64,000 nucleotides of DNA from Undibacterium sp. KW1 (GTDB lineage Bacteria > Pseudomonadota > Gammaproteobacteria > Burkholderiales > Burkholderiaceae_D). Shown piece by piece: positions 1 through 9,784 of this stretch (the first letter of the stretch is position 1; each line of letters starts with the position of its first letter). The notes under the pieces were generated by a model. It was not told where the DNA came from. It saw only the letters and a list, made by a program, of their open reading frames with translations, and ran no database searches. Location of the stretch: positions 124,001 through 188,000 of the forward strand of contig NZ_AP018439.1 in NCBI RefSeq assembly GCF_009937955.1, read 5' to 3'. Both the position numbers and the translations under genes were made by a program.

Positions 1-2111
1 TAGGCCAGTGACGAATAACCCGTGCCAAAATCATCGATAGACAACTCAAAGCCCATGGCATGCAATTTGTCCAGCGTCTGGAAGGCCCGGACCGGGTCAT
101 CCATGATGGCACTCTCAGTGATTTCCAGGCAAAACGAGGCAGCTTTTACTTCATGGTTCTGCAACACCTGGGCAAATTTGCCTGGCAAATCCTGATCCAG
201 CAAATCTCGGGTAGAAATATTGACCGAGATTTTCAGGTGTATGCCCTGCTGGGCCCAAAGGTGGCAGACCCGTGCTGCTTCATTCATGACCCAGTGCGTC
301 AACTGGCGTATGAAGCCGGTTTGCTCGGCAAAGGGAATGAACTGATCGGGGAAGATAAAGCCACGCTCGGGATGTATCCAGCGTACCAGTGCTTCGACTG
401 CAATCACCTGGCCATGGTCTAGACCAACCTTGGGTTGTACATATAAACGGAAGGCCTGCTGTTCCAGTGCTGCCCGCAATTCGCTGAGCAAAGACAGGCT
501 TTGCTGGCTGGACTTGTCGATGTCGGGGGAATAAATGACTGCGCCACTATTGCCGAGTTTTGCCGCATACATGGCAACCTCAACCCGGCTCAGCAAACTT
601 TGGGCATCCCCCGCATGTTCAGGAAAACCGGCGATGCCTATGCCGGCCCCCAGATCAACAGTCTGGTCTTCTATGGAGATAGGTTTTTCCAGTGAACGCA
701 GGATGCGGTTCGCCAGCTCTAGTGCATCTTCCTTGGCGCTATTTGGCAACAGTATGGCAAATTCATCACCACCGAGGCGGGCGGGTTTGGTACCGCCAGC
801 TCCAAGTTCTGCCGACAGGCGTATGGCAACCTGGTTCAGCAGGATATCGCCAAAGCGGTGTCCCATGACGTCATTCACATGCTTGAAACGGTCGAGGTCC
901 ATCATCAGCACATAGCAGGACTTTTCATGGGAACGTGCGCTGGCAATGGCTTCTTCCAGCATGTCGGTAAACAGTGCCCGGTTTGGCAGATTGGTCAGGG
1001 TGTCCCAGTAAGCCAGACGGCTGATTTCTTTTTCACGCTGGGCAATACCATCACGCATGGTCATGAAGGTGCGCGCCAGGTCGCCGATCTCGTCCTTTTG
1101 TTTGACGTCAATGGTGGCAGTGTAGTCACCGGCACCCAGGCTGCGCGCAGTTTCTGCCAGTTGCCGTACCGGCCCGGTAATGCGACGGGCCGTGATGGCG
1201 CTGATGATGCTGGCAACCACGGCAGCAAGTACCGTCAGTAGCAAGAGATTGCGCTGCAAGTCCTTATAAGGGGCGACTGCCTGGCTGATCGACAGTTGCA
1301 GCACGGCGATGGTATTAAACTGTTCGTTCTGTGCCAGTCTGAGTATGCGGGCGCTATACTGGTCGTCATCGATTTGCAGGGCAGGCAGATAATTGACCAG
1401 TTTGTCTGCAACAGGTAATTGCTGGGCCAGCTTGCCAGCGTTCTCATCATTGAGGCTGGACACATTCGCGAGCCAGCGCCCCTGTTTTTCAGAGGTCAGC
1501 AAACTGATTTGCATGCGCGATAATTCATGCATGTCGGTCACCAGGGCCTTGCCTATGGGGATGGCCATGACTACCCAACTGATGGTGACCGGTGCTTCGA
1601 TAGGCACGACCACCATTTGATAAGGTTTGCCATCGACGATGGCCGTACTGGCAGCACTGCCGGTTTTTTCTGCGGTTTGTATCAGTGCGGCAACCGATTG
1701 CTGCAGGCTATTGCTTAATTCATTGTTTGCACCATTGCTGCGGCTGGTTTTGCTGGTTGCTGAAAAAGCCGTGATTTTCCTGTCCAACCCGACCAGCATG
1801 GTCAGGTCTGAACCTATGCGGTTGCCATGATTGGACAAGGTTGAGACGATGGTTTCAGTATCGTGCGTACCTATGGCTTCGCGAAAGGCATAATCCTTGG
1901 CGAGGACGATGGCGCCCTGTATGAGTTTTTGTGCATTCTGGTCCAGCAGGCGCAGCAGGAATTTTTCATTGATTTTCAGATTCTCTTCAACGGCGGTACG
2001 GGCGTTTCTGTCTATGGCATTACCAATAGCAAAAAAGGCCGCCAGTTGTACCGTCAACAGCAGGCCTATGAACAGAGCAACAACCCGGCTTTCCAAACTA
2101 TGCAAACGCAT
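1..2111 (-). CDS. Membrane GGDEF-EAL c-di-GMP signalling protein (C-terminus cut by window edge)
   Basis: Translation starts at the ATG at 2111 after a GGAAAG ribosome site and runs off the left edge, so the C-terminus is missing. In order it shows an N-terminal membrane helix, a periplasmic sensor region of about 250 residues (dCache-like by size), a second helix, a HAMP-like linker, a GGDEF domain with intact RLGGDEF (about 770), and an EAL domain with intact VEALVRW (about 390) and DDFGTGYSS (about 30). Both cyclase and phosphodiesterase signatures are therefore present, so the net activity cannot be read from sequence. It lies 56 bp behind the cupredoxin-like gene on the same strand and is probably cotranscribed with it. 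I infer that the periplasmic domain senses something linked to that protein. Confidence 0.93.
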   Translation of the reverse strand, partial: MRLHSLESRVVALFIGLLLTVQLAAFFAIGNAIDRNARTAVEENLKINEKFLLRLLDQNAQKLIQGAIVLAKDYAFREAIGTHDTETIVSTLSNHGNRIGSDLTMLVGLDRKITAFSATSKTSRSNGANNELSNSLQQSVAALIQTAEKTGSAASTAIVDGKPYQMVVVPIEAPVTISWVVMAIPIGKALVTDMHELSRMQISLLTSEKQGRWLANVSSLNDENAGKLAQQLPVADKLVNYLPALQIDDDQYSARILRLAQNEQFNTIAVLQLSISQAVAPYKDLQRNLLLLTVLAAVVASIISAITARRITGPVRQLAETARSLGAGDYTATIDVKQKDEIGDLARTFMTMRDGIAQREKEISRLAYWDTLTNLPNRALFTDMLEEAIASARSHEKSCYVLMMDLDRFKHVNDVMGHRFGDILLNQVAIRLSAELGAGGTKPARLGGDEFAILLPNSAKEDALELANRILRSLEKPISIEDQTVDLGAGIGIAGFPEHAGDAQSLLSRVEVAMYAAKLGNSGAVIYSPDIDKSSQQSLSLLSELRAALEQQAFRLYVQPKVGLDHGQVIAVEALVRWIHPERGFIFPDQFIPFAEQTGFIRQLTHWVMNEAARVCHLWAQQGIHLKISVNISTRDLLDQDLPGKFAQVLQNHEVKAASFCLEITESAIMDDPVRAFQTLDKLHAMGFELSIDDFGTGYSSLA

Positions 2112-2167
2112 GAACTTTCCTATTGGTGTGCGTGGGAAAAGTATTTCCTGCCAATCCAGTCTTGTAA

Positions 2168-2785
2168 TTAACCAGCCTTGTAATTCAATTTTACCGTCAG
2201 GTTGGGGCCATTACTGTCGATTTGTATGTTTTGCTCTTGTACCTGTGCCGACGCTGGTTGTTTGGGATGCCAGGTCTTCAATACATATTTGCCGGCAGGG
2301 ATGGTGGGCAGACGGGCAGTTCCGCTCGCATCGGTTTTGGCAAAATAGGGAGTATCGACGATCTGGATATAGGCAACCATCTGGTCGTGGATATTGCAGC
2401 CAACCACCACGGTACCGGCTTTGTCGAATATCACAGGTGCAGCAGGCTTGCCTGAATACAGCTTCAATTCAAAAGGCTTGGCTGGGGAAAACGAGTAAGC
2501 GTGATGCCTGACCGTGTCATTGTTGGGAAAGGAAACTGAAGTGCCGGTTTGTATCACAGTCACGAAGGGCATGAACTTCTTGTCTTTTTGCTGGATTTCA
2601 GCCGTAGCTGACTTGGTAATCTGTGGGCTGCCGGCAAGTTCTGCATAGACGACTGCATCCTGTACTGCCTGTCCGCTGCTGTCTGTCACCTGTATGGATG
2701 TGGCAGATGCTGCGCCAGCCATGACCAGGCTGCCTGCCATGCAGCCCAGCATGAGGATGCAGGATTTGGTACGCAGACGTTTCAT
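2168..2785 (-). CDS. Periplasmic cupredoxin-like protein (methylamine utilisation protein-like)
   Basis: This is a 205-residue exported protein with a signal peptide (cleavage near ASA-T, residue 29), a plastocyanin-like middle and a carboxypeptidase-regulatory-like beta tail. Possible type-1 copper ligands are visible: His94/His95 in VRHHAYSF, then Cys130, His133 and Met136 in VGCNIHDQM. Relatives are often labelled methylamine utilisation protein, but no mau enzymes are near, so that label should not be read as a function. It is the first gene of a two-gene unit with the GGDEF-EAL protein. Copper binding is an inference from the residue pattern; the partner and role are unknown. Confidence 0.8.
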   Translation of the reverse strand: MKRLRTKSCILMLGCMAGSLVMAGAASATSIQVTDSSGQAVQDAVVYAELAGSPQITKSATAEIQQKDKKFMPFVTVIQTGTSVSFPNNDTVRHHAYSFSPAKPFELKLYSGKPAAPVIFDKAGTVVVGCNIHDQMVAYIQIVDTPYFAKTDASGTARLPTIPAGKYVLKTWHPKQPASAQVQEQNIQIDSNGPNLTVKLNYKAG

Positions 2786-3092
2786 GGCTACACCCCGGCA
2801 AAAAATGATTGAAATGAGTTTTGCTAATATTACTTTAGTTCGATAGTTGTATGGCTGCCTGCACTATTTGAAAATCGGATTCCACGCATTTTTCGTACAA
2901 TTTTGTAAAAATATGTCTCTGCATGAATAGTTTGCAGAATATCAGGTAAAGCCAGCCCTGAATTGTTATACTATTGTATAAGGGCAATTTGCGCGCAGTG
3001 CTTGCGTGTGCTGGATTGCTGCTGGCGAGTTCGTACTGGTAATTAATGCAAGGATCGGCTGGAATCGGCAGGAAGATGCAGGAATACGGGGC
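2786..3092. promoter_or_regulatory. Divergent intergenic region between cupredoxin-like gene and GGEEF cyclase
   Basis: About 300 bp separate the two divergent genes. It is AT-rich near 2800-2980, as expected for two promoters. I see no convincing repeat or operator in it. Confidence 0.4.
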
Positions 3093-4142
3093 ATGGAATC
3101 AATCATTAAACACCTGGTAGAAATTACCGGGCATCGCGATCACGATTTACTGAATATTTCAGTAATTACTGCGCTGCGTCAATTGACCAACGCGGAATCG
3201 GCGCGGGTATTGGATGTGGTTTCTGTCGGCCAGCAAGTCTTTATCAAGCCGCATATCAGTATAGAAAATGACAATGTCGCGATTGCCGACGAAACCCAGG
3301 CGTCCCCTGCTTCCCATGATTCCATCGAGCTTTACCCTCACCTGAAAGAGGGGATTGCACAAAAACAGCAAGTCATAGAGCAAGTCATAGAAGGTGGCAA
3401 AATTATCTGGCTGCCAATCTGGATCAATGACAAATTGCATACTTGCCTGGAAATTTACAAGCCCGCCAATTACACCACGACGGCAATGGAAGTCGTCAAC
3501 GGCATGCTGATTGTCTATCGCAATTTCCAGAATCTGCTTGATTATAGTGAGCGCGACTCATTGACAGGTTTACTGAACCGCAAGACTTTTGATGATAATT
3601 TTTCCAAGGTTTTGCGTAGCAGTGCTTTGCAGCAGCAGGCCAGCACAGAAGCTGAGCGTGCAGAAGAAGAACGCCGCAGCCATGAGCCTGAACGTCAGCA
3701 CTGGCTGGCTGTGCTTGATATTGATCACTTTAAGCGCGTGAATGACCAGTTCGGGCATCTGTATGGTGATGAAGTGCTGATCCTCATCGCCAATCTCTTG
3801 CGCAGTTCTTTCCGCCCCTCAGACCGCCTGTTCCGTTTTGGTGGCGAAGAATTCGTTATCTTGCTGCGTTCGACTTCGCAGGAAGATGCCAATACCATTT
3901 TCGAACGTTTCCGCCAGAATGTGGAACAGCATTATTTCCCCCAGGTTGGCACGGTCACCATCAGCATAGGCTATGCCCGCATAGACCCATTTGAACCTGC
4001 CGTCGCCATTGTGGGCCGGGCTGACCAGGCGCTGTATTTCGCCAAGTCTAATGGCCGCAACCGCACGTGTTTTTATGATGAACTGGTGTCCAGCGGTGAT
4101 TTGAAGACTGAAGTGTCCAACGATACCGCTGAATTCTTTTAA
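3093..4142 (+). CDS. Soluble diguanylate cyclase (GGEEF)
   Basis: The N-terminal half (about 160 residues) is a GAF-like sensor region without membrane helices. The C-terminal half is a GGDEF domain with the active-site variant RFGGEEFVILL, which is compatible with cyclase activity, and the typical ISIGYA and ALYFAKSNGRN motifs. An insert rich in Glu/Arg (TEAERAEEERRSHEPERQ) lies between DNFSKVL and the LAVLDIDHFKRVND strand. I prefer the ATG at 3093 (MESIIKHL) because the 29 residues upstream look untranslated; the reading frame itself is open from 3006. A strong terminator follows at 4221. I see no partner phosphodiesterase beside it apart from the divergent GGDEF-EAL gene. Confidence 0.88.
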   Translation: MESIIKHLVEITGHRDHDLLNISVITALRQLTNAESARVLDVVSVGQQVFIKPHISIENDNVAIADETQASPASHDSIELYPHLKEGIAQKQQVIEQVIEGGKIIWLPIWINDKLHTCLEIYKPANYTTTAMEVVNGMLIVYRNFQNLLDYSERDSLTGLLNRKTFDDNFSKVLRSSALQQQASTEAERAEEERRSHEPERQHWLAVLDIDHFKRVNDQFGHLYGDEVLILIANLLRSSFRPSDRLFRFGGEEFVILLRSTSQEDANTIFERFRQNVEQHYFPQVGTVTISIGYARIDPFEPAVAIVGRADQALYFAKSNGRNRTCFYDELVSSGDLKTEVSNDTAEFF

Positions 4143-4220
4143 GACTGAGCCTGGCCTGGTCTTGTTTGACAGCTCAGTTGATGAATGAGTTGATTGATGA
4201 ATTGATGAATTAATTAATAA

Positions 4221-4256
4221 AATGGCGCTGCAGTGTTGCAGCGCCATTATTTTTTG
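4221..4256. terminator. Bidirectional intrinsic terminator
   Basis: A perfect 12-bp stem (4221-4232 with 4237-4248, loop GTGT) is followed by T-rich sequence and preceded by an A-rich stretch. It sits between the convergent diguanylate cyclase and EamA genes and can serve both. Confidence 0.88.
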
Positions 4257-4288
4257 TGCGGGGCAGTTGTCAGGCAACGATCAATTTA

Positions 4289-5173
4289 TCAACTGGCAGT
4301 CTGCTCTTTATGCTTGTGCGCGCTGGTCAGTACTATCACGCTGCCAAGAATGATGCTCATCGCCAGCATCTCGCGCATGGACAGGTGCTCGCCACCAAAC
4401 ACCACACCAAGACCTACTGCGATGACAGGATTGACGTAGGCATAACTTGCAGCCAGACCAGCCGGTACCTTGGACAGCAAATACATATAGGCAGTAAATG
4501 CCAGCAGTGATCCAGCCACCACCAGATAGGCCCAGGCAGCCACTGCATTGAAGGTGACTTCACCCGTCAGTTGCTCACCCTTACCCAGGCTGATGATGAA
4601 CAGGAACAAGCCACCGACCAGCATTTCACTCGCAAAGCCCATGCCGCCTGCCGCCATCTTGAGTTTCTTTTGCGACAAAATCGAACCCACATCCCAGCAT
4701 AATATTGCACCCAGCAAGAACAGTATGCCCAGAGGTTGTGCTGAGAACTGGCCGTCAGACGCCAGCAACAGGGCACCGGCAAAGCCGCAGAGTATGCCTG
4801 TCCATTCGCGGCGCTTGGGCCAGTCTCCAAACAGGCCTGATAAACCAGACAAGATCATCGGTGAGCAGGCAATGAAGACGGCAGTGAGGCCAGAAGACAC
4901 GTATTGCTGCGCCACCGCCGTCAAACCAGTACCGCCACCCAGCATCAAAATGCCAACAATGCCGCCATCGCGCCATTCACGCAAACTAGGGTTGGGTGCA
5001 CCGCGCCATTTTTGCCATGCATACAAAATAGCACCGGCTACCAGAAAGCGCGTCCCTATCATCATGAAAGGCGGGAAAGCCTTCAGAGCCACCTGTATGG
5101 CAAAGTAAGTGGAGCCCCAGACTATATAGACAGTGAGCAGGGCGAGTAAGACTTGACGTGGCAGATGGCGCAT
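4289..5173 (-). CDS. EamA/DMT-superfamily inner-membrane exporter (YedA-like)
   Basis: This 294-residue, ten-helix protein opens with LLALLTVYIVWGSTYFAIQ, the hallmark of the first EamA repeat, and contains a second EamA repeat in its C-terminal half (CWDVGSILSQKK onwards). Family members export amino acids or other small metabolites; the substrate cannot be told here. It is divergent from an Lrp-family regulator 125 bp away, an arrangement in which the Lrp protein often controls the exporter in response to amino acids. The C-terminus ends in a His/Lys tail (SAHKHKEQ). Confidence 0.87.
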   Translation of the reverse strand: MRHLPRQVLLALLTVYIVWGSTYFAIQVALKAFPPFMMIGTRFLVAGAILYAWQKWRGAPNPSLREWRDGGIVGILMLGGGTGLTAVAQQYVSSGLTAVFIACSPMILSGLSGLFGDWPKRREWTGILCGFAGALLLASDGQFSAQPLGILFLLGAILCWDVGSILSQKKLKMAAGGMGFASEMLVGGLFLFIISLGKGEQLTGEVTFNAVAAWAYLVVAGSLLAFTAYMYLLSKVPAGLAASYAYVNPVIAVGLGVVFGGEHLSMREMLAMSIILGSVIVLTSAHKHKEQTAS

Positions 5174-5298
5174 AGCTGATGGGGCATGGATTAAATTCAG
5201 GTAATCAGTGTATGTCAGTGAGTTTGAATTTTGAATGGATAATCAAAGGTAAATCAGGTACATTTCTTTTAATCTCAACGAAAAAGCAGGTTTTCCCC

Positions 5299-5745
5299 GT
5301 GAAAATAGAATTGGATATGATGGATGGCAAAATCCTCGAGATTTTGCAGGCCGATGCCAGGGTCACCATGGCCGAGATAGGCCGCCGCATACATTTAAGC
5401 CAGCCTGCCGTGACCGAAAGGGTTAAGCGCATGGAGGCCGCCAATGTCATCACAGGCTACCACGCCAGGGTCAATCCTGAGGCGCTGGGTTATGGCATTA
5501 CGGCTTTTGTCCGCATTGCCAGCCGCGCAACCGATACGCCGGTACTAAAAATTGCCGAGCAAGTACCCGAAGTAGTTGAATGCCATGCCATTACCGGCGA
5601 AGATTGCGTGATCGTCAAAGTAGTCGCGCCATCCGTGCGCGAGCTGGAGCGCGTGATTACCAGTCTTGCGCGTTGCGGTGTGACTTCGACTTCCCTGATC
5701 CTGTCTTCATCGATAGAAAGACGGGCCATCAAGCCTGTGGAATAA
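5299..5745 (+). CDS. Lrp/AsnC-family transcriptional regulator
   Basis: An N-terminal winged helix-turn-helix (LDMMDGKILEIL, then MAEIGRRIHLSQPAVTERV) is followed by an AsnC/RAM ligand-binding domain (VPEVVECHAITGEDCVIVKV). I choose the GTG at 5299 because AGCAGG lies eight bases upstream and the protein then has the usual length of about 149 residues; the frame is open from 5179. It is divergent from the EamA exporter, its likely target. It is followed after three bases by a LysR gene, so the two are probably cotranscribed. Confidence 0.85.
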   Translation: MKIELDMMDGKILEILQADARVTMAEIGRRIHLSQPAVTERVKRMEAANVITGYHARVNPEALGYGITAFVRIASRATDTPVLKIAEQVPEVVECHAITGEDCVIVKVVAPSVRELERVITSLARCGVTSTSLILSSSIERRAIKPVE

Positions 5746-5748
5746 AAA

Positions 5749-6687
5749 ATGGAATTGCGCCAGCTACGTTATTTTGTCGCCATCGTTGATCACGGTTCAC
5801 TGTCGCGCGCAGCGCGCGTGCTGCATATCGTGCAACCGGCGCTGACACAGCAATTGCAGCAACTTGAAGAAGAACTGGGTGCGACCCTGTTGCACAGGTC
5901 AGCGCAAGGCATGCAAGCCACTGATGCCGGCAAGATATTCTATGAACATGCGCTGGCGATTTTGAAGCAGGTCAGCGATGCCAGATCAGCCGTCGCCCAA
6001 TCGACTGACAAACCCAGTGGCACAGTGGCACTCGGTATACCGCAAAGTGCTTCGGGCGCGCTGGCCTTCCCTTTATTGAAAGCCGTACGCACGGCTTACC
6101 CCGATATCGTGTTCCAGCTGACAGAAGAATTGACGGGCAACCTGACCGAGCAATTACGCTCAGGCCGTTTGAACCTGGCGATATTGTTTGATGATGGCCA
6201 ACTGGGCGGCTTTACCAGCAAGCCGCTGGTCGAAGAGGAAATGATGTACATCACACGCACGGATTCTCAGTTTGCCTGTAAGCGCAAATCGATTACCCTG
6301 GCCCAGGCCTTGCAGGCGACCCTGATTCTGCCCAGCATACAACATGGCGTGCGCCCACGCATAGAACAGGTGGTCAGGGAGCAGGGTAAGCACATAGAGA
6401 ATGTCATCGACATCACCTCGATAGCGATTTTAAAATCTGCGTTGATGGCTGATATGGGGGCGACCATCTTGCCCGTATCACCCATGCTGGCAGAAATCGA
6501 ACGCGGCGAAATGCGTGCCTGCCCTATCAGCGATGTGCAACTGTCGCGTACCGTAACCCTCTGTGCTTCCAAGAATATCCCGCTGACGAATGCGGCCATG
6601 GCAGTAGAAAAACTGGTGCTGGAGCTGACCCGCGATTTGAGCATGAGTGGCAAATGGCTGGGCACCAGCAACCTGGTGGCGCAATAG
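5749..6687 (+). CDS. LysR-family transcriptional regulator
   Basis: This is a standard 312-residue LysR protein. The DNA-binding helix-turn-helix is in residues 1-60 (MELRQLRYFVAIVDHGSLSRAA) and the periplasmic-binding-protein-like effector domain fills the rest. The N-terminus resembles the Nac/TsaR/GltC branch. It begins three bases after the Lrp stop and overlaps the proposed GTG of the following kinase, so it is the second gene of a four-regulator unit. The effector is unknown. Confidence 0.88.
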   Translation: MELRQLRYFVAIVDHGSLSRAARVLHIVQPALTQQLQQLEEELGATLLHRSAQGMQATDAGKIFYEHALAILKQVSDARSAVAQSTDKPSGTVALGIPQSASGALAFPLLKAVRTAYPDIVFQLTEELTGNLTEQLRSGRLNLAILFDDGQLGGFTSKPLVEEEMMYITRTDSQFACKRKSITLAQALQATLILPSIQHGVRPRIEQVVREQGKHIENVIDITSIAILKSALMADMGATILPVSPMLAEIERGEMRACPISDVQLSRTVTLCASKNIPLTNAAMAVEKLVLELTRDLSMSGKWLGTSNLVAQ

Positions 6688-7769
6688 TGGATGGGCTGGC
6701 GTATTGGAACAAGATCAAAAAACCAGTCTTCGTCGGCTGGTTTTTGTTCTGGCTATTGATGGTGGCGGTTGCCGTGCAGGACCACCTGAAAGGTGGCGGC
6801 AAACATATTTGGGAGCCAATCTTCTGGGAAAGCTCTTCTGCCCTCGTCGGCACACTGCTGCTCTTGCTGCAAAGGCGCAAGCTGACCGACAGGCATTTAT
6901 TGCAGACACCAGCCAAATGGTTCTGGCAGCAAATCCTGCCCCTGCCTTTGTTCAGCACTGTATTTGTGGTGCTGGTATATAGCCTGCGGCATTCGGTGTA
7001 TGCCTTGCTGGGACTCAGCTATCAGCATGATGGCTGGATCAAAGTCTATTTTTATGAGTGCAGCAAGATCTTCATGTTCTTTGGCATGTTCTATGTCGTG
7101 ATTTTTGGCCTGCAAGCCTATGCTTCTTTGCTCGAAGAAAAAGAGAATGCAGAAAAATCCCAGGCGCTGTTACGTGATGCGCAATTGCACAGGCTGACGC
7201 AACAGATGCAGCCGCATTTCCTGTTCAATGTACTCAACACCATTTCATCACTGATGTACACCGATGTCAAACTGGCTGACACTGCGCTGAGTGAGATCGC
7301 CGCACTCTTGCGCGCCAGCATGGACCTGGGCCAACACAGCGAAACCAGCCTCGCAGATGAATTGAAACTGCTGCAAGCCTATGCAAAACTCATGAGCCTG
7401 CGCTTTATCGACAGGGTAGAGATCAACTGGGACATTGCTGACGATGTGCTAAGCAGTAAAGTACCGGTCATGAGCCTGCAAACCATACTGGAAAACAGTT
7501 TCAAGCATACTGTGGAAAAACGCAGCCAGCTTACTCACATAAAAATCAGCGCATATAAAGAGGCAGGGCAAGTCATCTTGCGCATCGAGGATGATGCAGG
7601 TCAATTGCAGGAGAACGGGCAAGGCTCAGGCGTGGGTATCAGTAATTTGCGCCAGCGACTGCAAGTCCTGTATCAGGATAAAGCCAGTCTGCAATTGACC
7701 GATCTGAGTCCATCAGGTGTCATGACCGAGCTGCGCCTGCCCATTGATGTCGGGAACATAGCTTCATGA
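6687..7769 (+). CDS. LytS/YehU-type membrane sensor histidine kinase
   Basis: About four N-terminal membrane helices are followed by a short coiled region (LLEEKENAEKSQALLRDAQ). The His_kinase domain has the phospho-acceptor histidine in QQMQPHFLFNVLN (about residue 174). The ATPase domain shows the N box ILENSFKH (about 268) and G box GSGVGISNL. The GTG at 6687 overlaps the LysR stop (TAGTG) and gives a sensible N-terminus; an ATG at 6654 inside the LysR gene is the alternative. Its stop overlaps the response regulator start (ATGA), so the two form a LytTR-type two-component pair. Confidence 0.88.
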   Translation: MDGLAYWNKIKKPVFVGWFLFWLLMVAVAVQDHLKGGGKHIWEPIFWESSSALVGTLLLLLQRRKLTDRHLLQTPAKWFWQQILPLPLFSTVFVVLVYSLRHSVYALLGLSYQHDGWIKVYFYECSKIFMFFGMFYVVIFGLQAYASLLEEKENAEKSQALLRDAQLHRLTQQMQPHFLFNVLNTISSLMYTDVKLADTALSEIAALLRASMDLGQHSETSLADELKLLQAYAKLMSLRFIDRVEINWDIADDVLSSKVPVMSLQTILENSFKHTVEKRSQLTHIKISAYKEAGQVILRIEDDAGQLQENGQGSGVGISNLRQRLQVLYQDKASLQLTDLSPSGVMTELRLPIDVGNIAS

Positions 7770-8464
7770 AAATCCTTATCGTCGATGACGAAGCCTATGC
7801 CAGGGATAAGCTCAGACGTCTGGTAGCAGAGCATGTCGCAGATGCCGTCGTATCAGAAGCCAGGGATGGCAAAGAAGCGCTGGAATGCATACAAAAGCTA
7901 CAGCCCGACCTGGTTTTCCTCGACATACAAATGCCCGAGATGGACGGCATTACCGTCGCCAGTCAATTGACAGCACCTGTCCCACGGATCGTTTTTGTCA
8001 CTGCTTATGACCAGTTTGCCCTGCAGGCTTTTGATGCGAATGCAATAGATTATCTGCTCAAACCCTATGATGAGGCGAGGTTCCTGCGTGCACTGCAAAG
8101 AGTAAGCGAGCGCAGGAGCAGCGCAAGGAAAATCCAGGCAGAACAGCATTTGCTGCTGAGTGAAAAAGGCCGCGTCACCGTCATCAAACTGGCCGACATC
8201 ATACGGCTGGAAGCTGCTGATAATTATGTGATGATCTTTACCAGCCAACAGCAGCATATGATGCGCCAGACCTTGTCGGGTTTGCAGGACAGGCTGGGGC
8301 AGGACTTTGTGCGTTGCCACCGCAGCCATATCGTCAGGCTGGACCAGATTACCCAGGTCTTGCCAGCGCAAAAGGGAGATGCTGAACTGCTGCTGCAAGA
8401 TGGCCTGCGCTTGCCATGCAGCCGTCAGCACAGGGATGAGGTCGTGCAGGCACTTGCCAGCTAA
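7766..8464 (+). CDS. LytTR-family response regulator
   Basis: The receiver domain (residues 1-120) has the acidic pocket VDDE, phospho-acceptor Asp53 in VFLDIQMPEMDG, and the conserved lysine in LLKPYDE. The C-terminal LytTR DNA-binding domain (about 135-232) includes FVRCHRSHIVRLDQI. The start overlaps the kinase stop by four bases, so it is translationally coupled to its cognate kinase. LytTR regulators usually bind direct repeats in target promoters; the acyltransferase gene 120 bp downstream is a possible but unproven target. Confidence 0.92.
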   Translation: MKILIVDDEAYARDKLRRLVAEHVADAVVSEARDGKEALECIQKLQPDLVFLDIQMPEMDGITVASQLTAPVPRIVFVTAYDQFALQAFDANAIDYLLKPYDEARFLRALQRVSERRSSARKIQAEQHLLLSEKGRVTVIKLADIIRLEAADNYVMIFTSQQQHMMRQTLSGLQDRLGQDFVRCHRSHIVRLDQITQVLPAQKGDAELLLQDGLRLPCSRQHRDEVVQALAS

Positions 8465-8584
8465 GTCACTGTTGGGTTTCCATTTCACCCCTGCTCACAT
8501 CCAGTCCGCCACATTTTTCTGGTGTGAATTTGATCATGCTTTTAGTATCGCGTCTGTGTTCATCTATGACCAGAAAAAAGAGCC

Positions 8585-9784
8585 ATGTCAAATTCAAGCA
8601 TAGCAGTGCCAGGTTTGCCTTCCCAGCGCTTATATTTTCTCGACTGGGTCAGGATCATCGCCTTCTTCCTGCTGATTCTGTACCACGTAGGCATGTACTA
8701 TGTGGAGTGGGGCTGGCATGTCAAAAGCCCGCATGCCAGCAGCGCGATACAGCCGCTGATGATGCTGACCAACCCCTGGCGTCTGAGCCTGCTGTTTTTT
8801 ATCTCTGGTGTGGCATCTGCCTTCATGCTGGAAAAAATCGCTACCGGCAAATTCCTGCGCAGCCGCAGCCTGCGTCTTTTGCTGCCGCTGATCTTTGGCA
8901 TGTTCGTCGTGGTGCCGCCACAAGCTTATATGGAAGTGGTGGAGAAACTGGCCTATGCAGGCAGTTATGGCGAATTCATGCAGCTCTACCTGCATCACTA
9001 TCGTGGCTTCAAGATAGAAGGCAAGGTATTGGATTTGCCTACCTGGAATCATCTGTGGTTTGTTGCCTACCTGTGGGTATATAGTGTGTTGCTGTGGTTC
9101 TGGCTGGCTTTCAAGCCTGCGTGGTTCCAGGCTGCCCGCAGCTGGCTGCAAAAGCAGATGAAAGGTTGGCGCATCCTGGTTTTGCCTGTTGCTTACCTGG
9201 CGCTGGTGCGCATGGGTTTGTTCAGTTCTTACCCGCCGAATAATGGCCTGGTGGCTGACTGGTATAACCATGCCTGCTATTTGTTTATCTTTACATTCGG
9301 TGCCCTGATTGCCAATTCCCAGGCATTCTGGCAAGAGCTTGCCAGAATGCGCTGGCTGGCTCTCAGAATAGCCGCATGTGGCTGGTTGTTCCTGATCATC
9401 TATTTCAGCTTTGAGTATGACGCTACACCGAAGTGGTTCATCATGCTACAGCGCGGCGTATGGGTTTGCATGGCCTGGTCAGCGATTATTGCAGCCTGCG
9501 GCTATGCGAAGCAGCATCTGAATTTCGATAGCCCGGCAAGGCGCTATCTGACGCAGGCAGTGTTTCCTGTGTATATCCTGCATCAGACTTATATCGTCAT
9601 CATGGCGCATGGCATGAAACCGCTGGCCTTGCCTGCCCTGCCAGAAGGCATCTTGCTGGTGGCGCTGACAGCAGCGACCTGCTTCCTCAGTTACGAGATC
9701 ATACGCCGGGTGTTTTTCCTGCGCCCACTGTTCGGACTTGATCTTGGTTTGGCTTACAGGCCAAGAGCACTGAGCCCGGGATGA
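8585..9784 (+). CDS. Acyltransferase-3-family membrane protein
   Basis: This 399-residue protein has about ten membrane helices. It starts with the characteristic [25 protein letters not shown] segment in which the Arg and His are conserved in acyltransferase-3 (OafA/glucan O-acyltransferase) proteins, and it ends with [15 protein letters not shown], another family signature. Such enzymes acylate extracellular sugars or lipids; the acceptor is unknown. Its last 31 bases overlap the convergent NTF2-like gene. Confidence 0.85.
   Translation: MSNSSIAVPGLPSQRLYFLDWVRIIAFFLLILYHVGMYYVEWGWHVKSPHASSAIQPLMMLTNPWRLSLLFFISGVASAFMLEKIATGKFLRSRSLRLLLPLIFGMFVVVPPQAYMEVVEKLAYAGSYGEFMQLYLHHYRGFKIEGKVLDLPTWNHLWFVAYLWVYSVLLWFWLAFKPAWFQAARSWLQKQMKGWRILVLPVAYLALVRMGLFSSYPPNNGLVADWYNHACYLFIFTFGALIANSQAFWQELARMRWLALRIAACGWLFLIIYFSFEYDATPKWFIMLQRGVWVCMAWSAIIAACGYAKQHLNFDSPARRYLTQAVFPVYILHQTYIVIMAHGMKPLALPALPEGILLVALTAATCFLSYEIIRRVFFLRPLFGLDLGLAYRPRALSPG

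Noticed and set aside
2168..2785. Part of a methylamine dehydrogenase gene cluster
   Set aside because: Only a family label; no mau structural or maturation genes are present.
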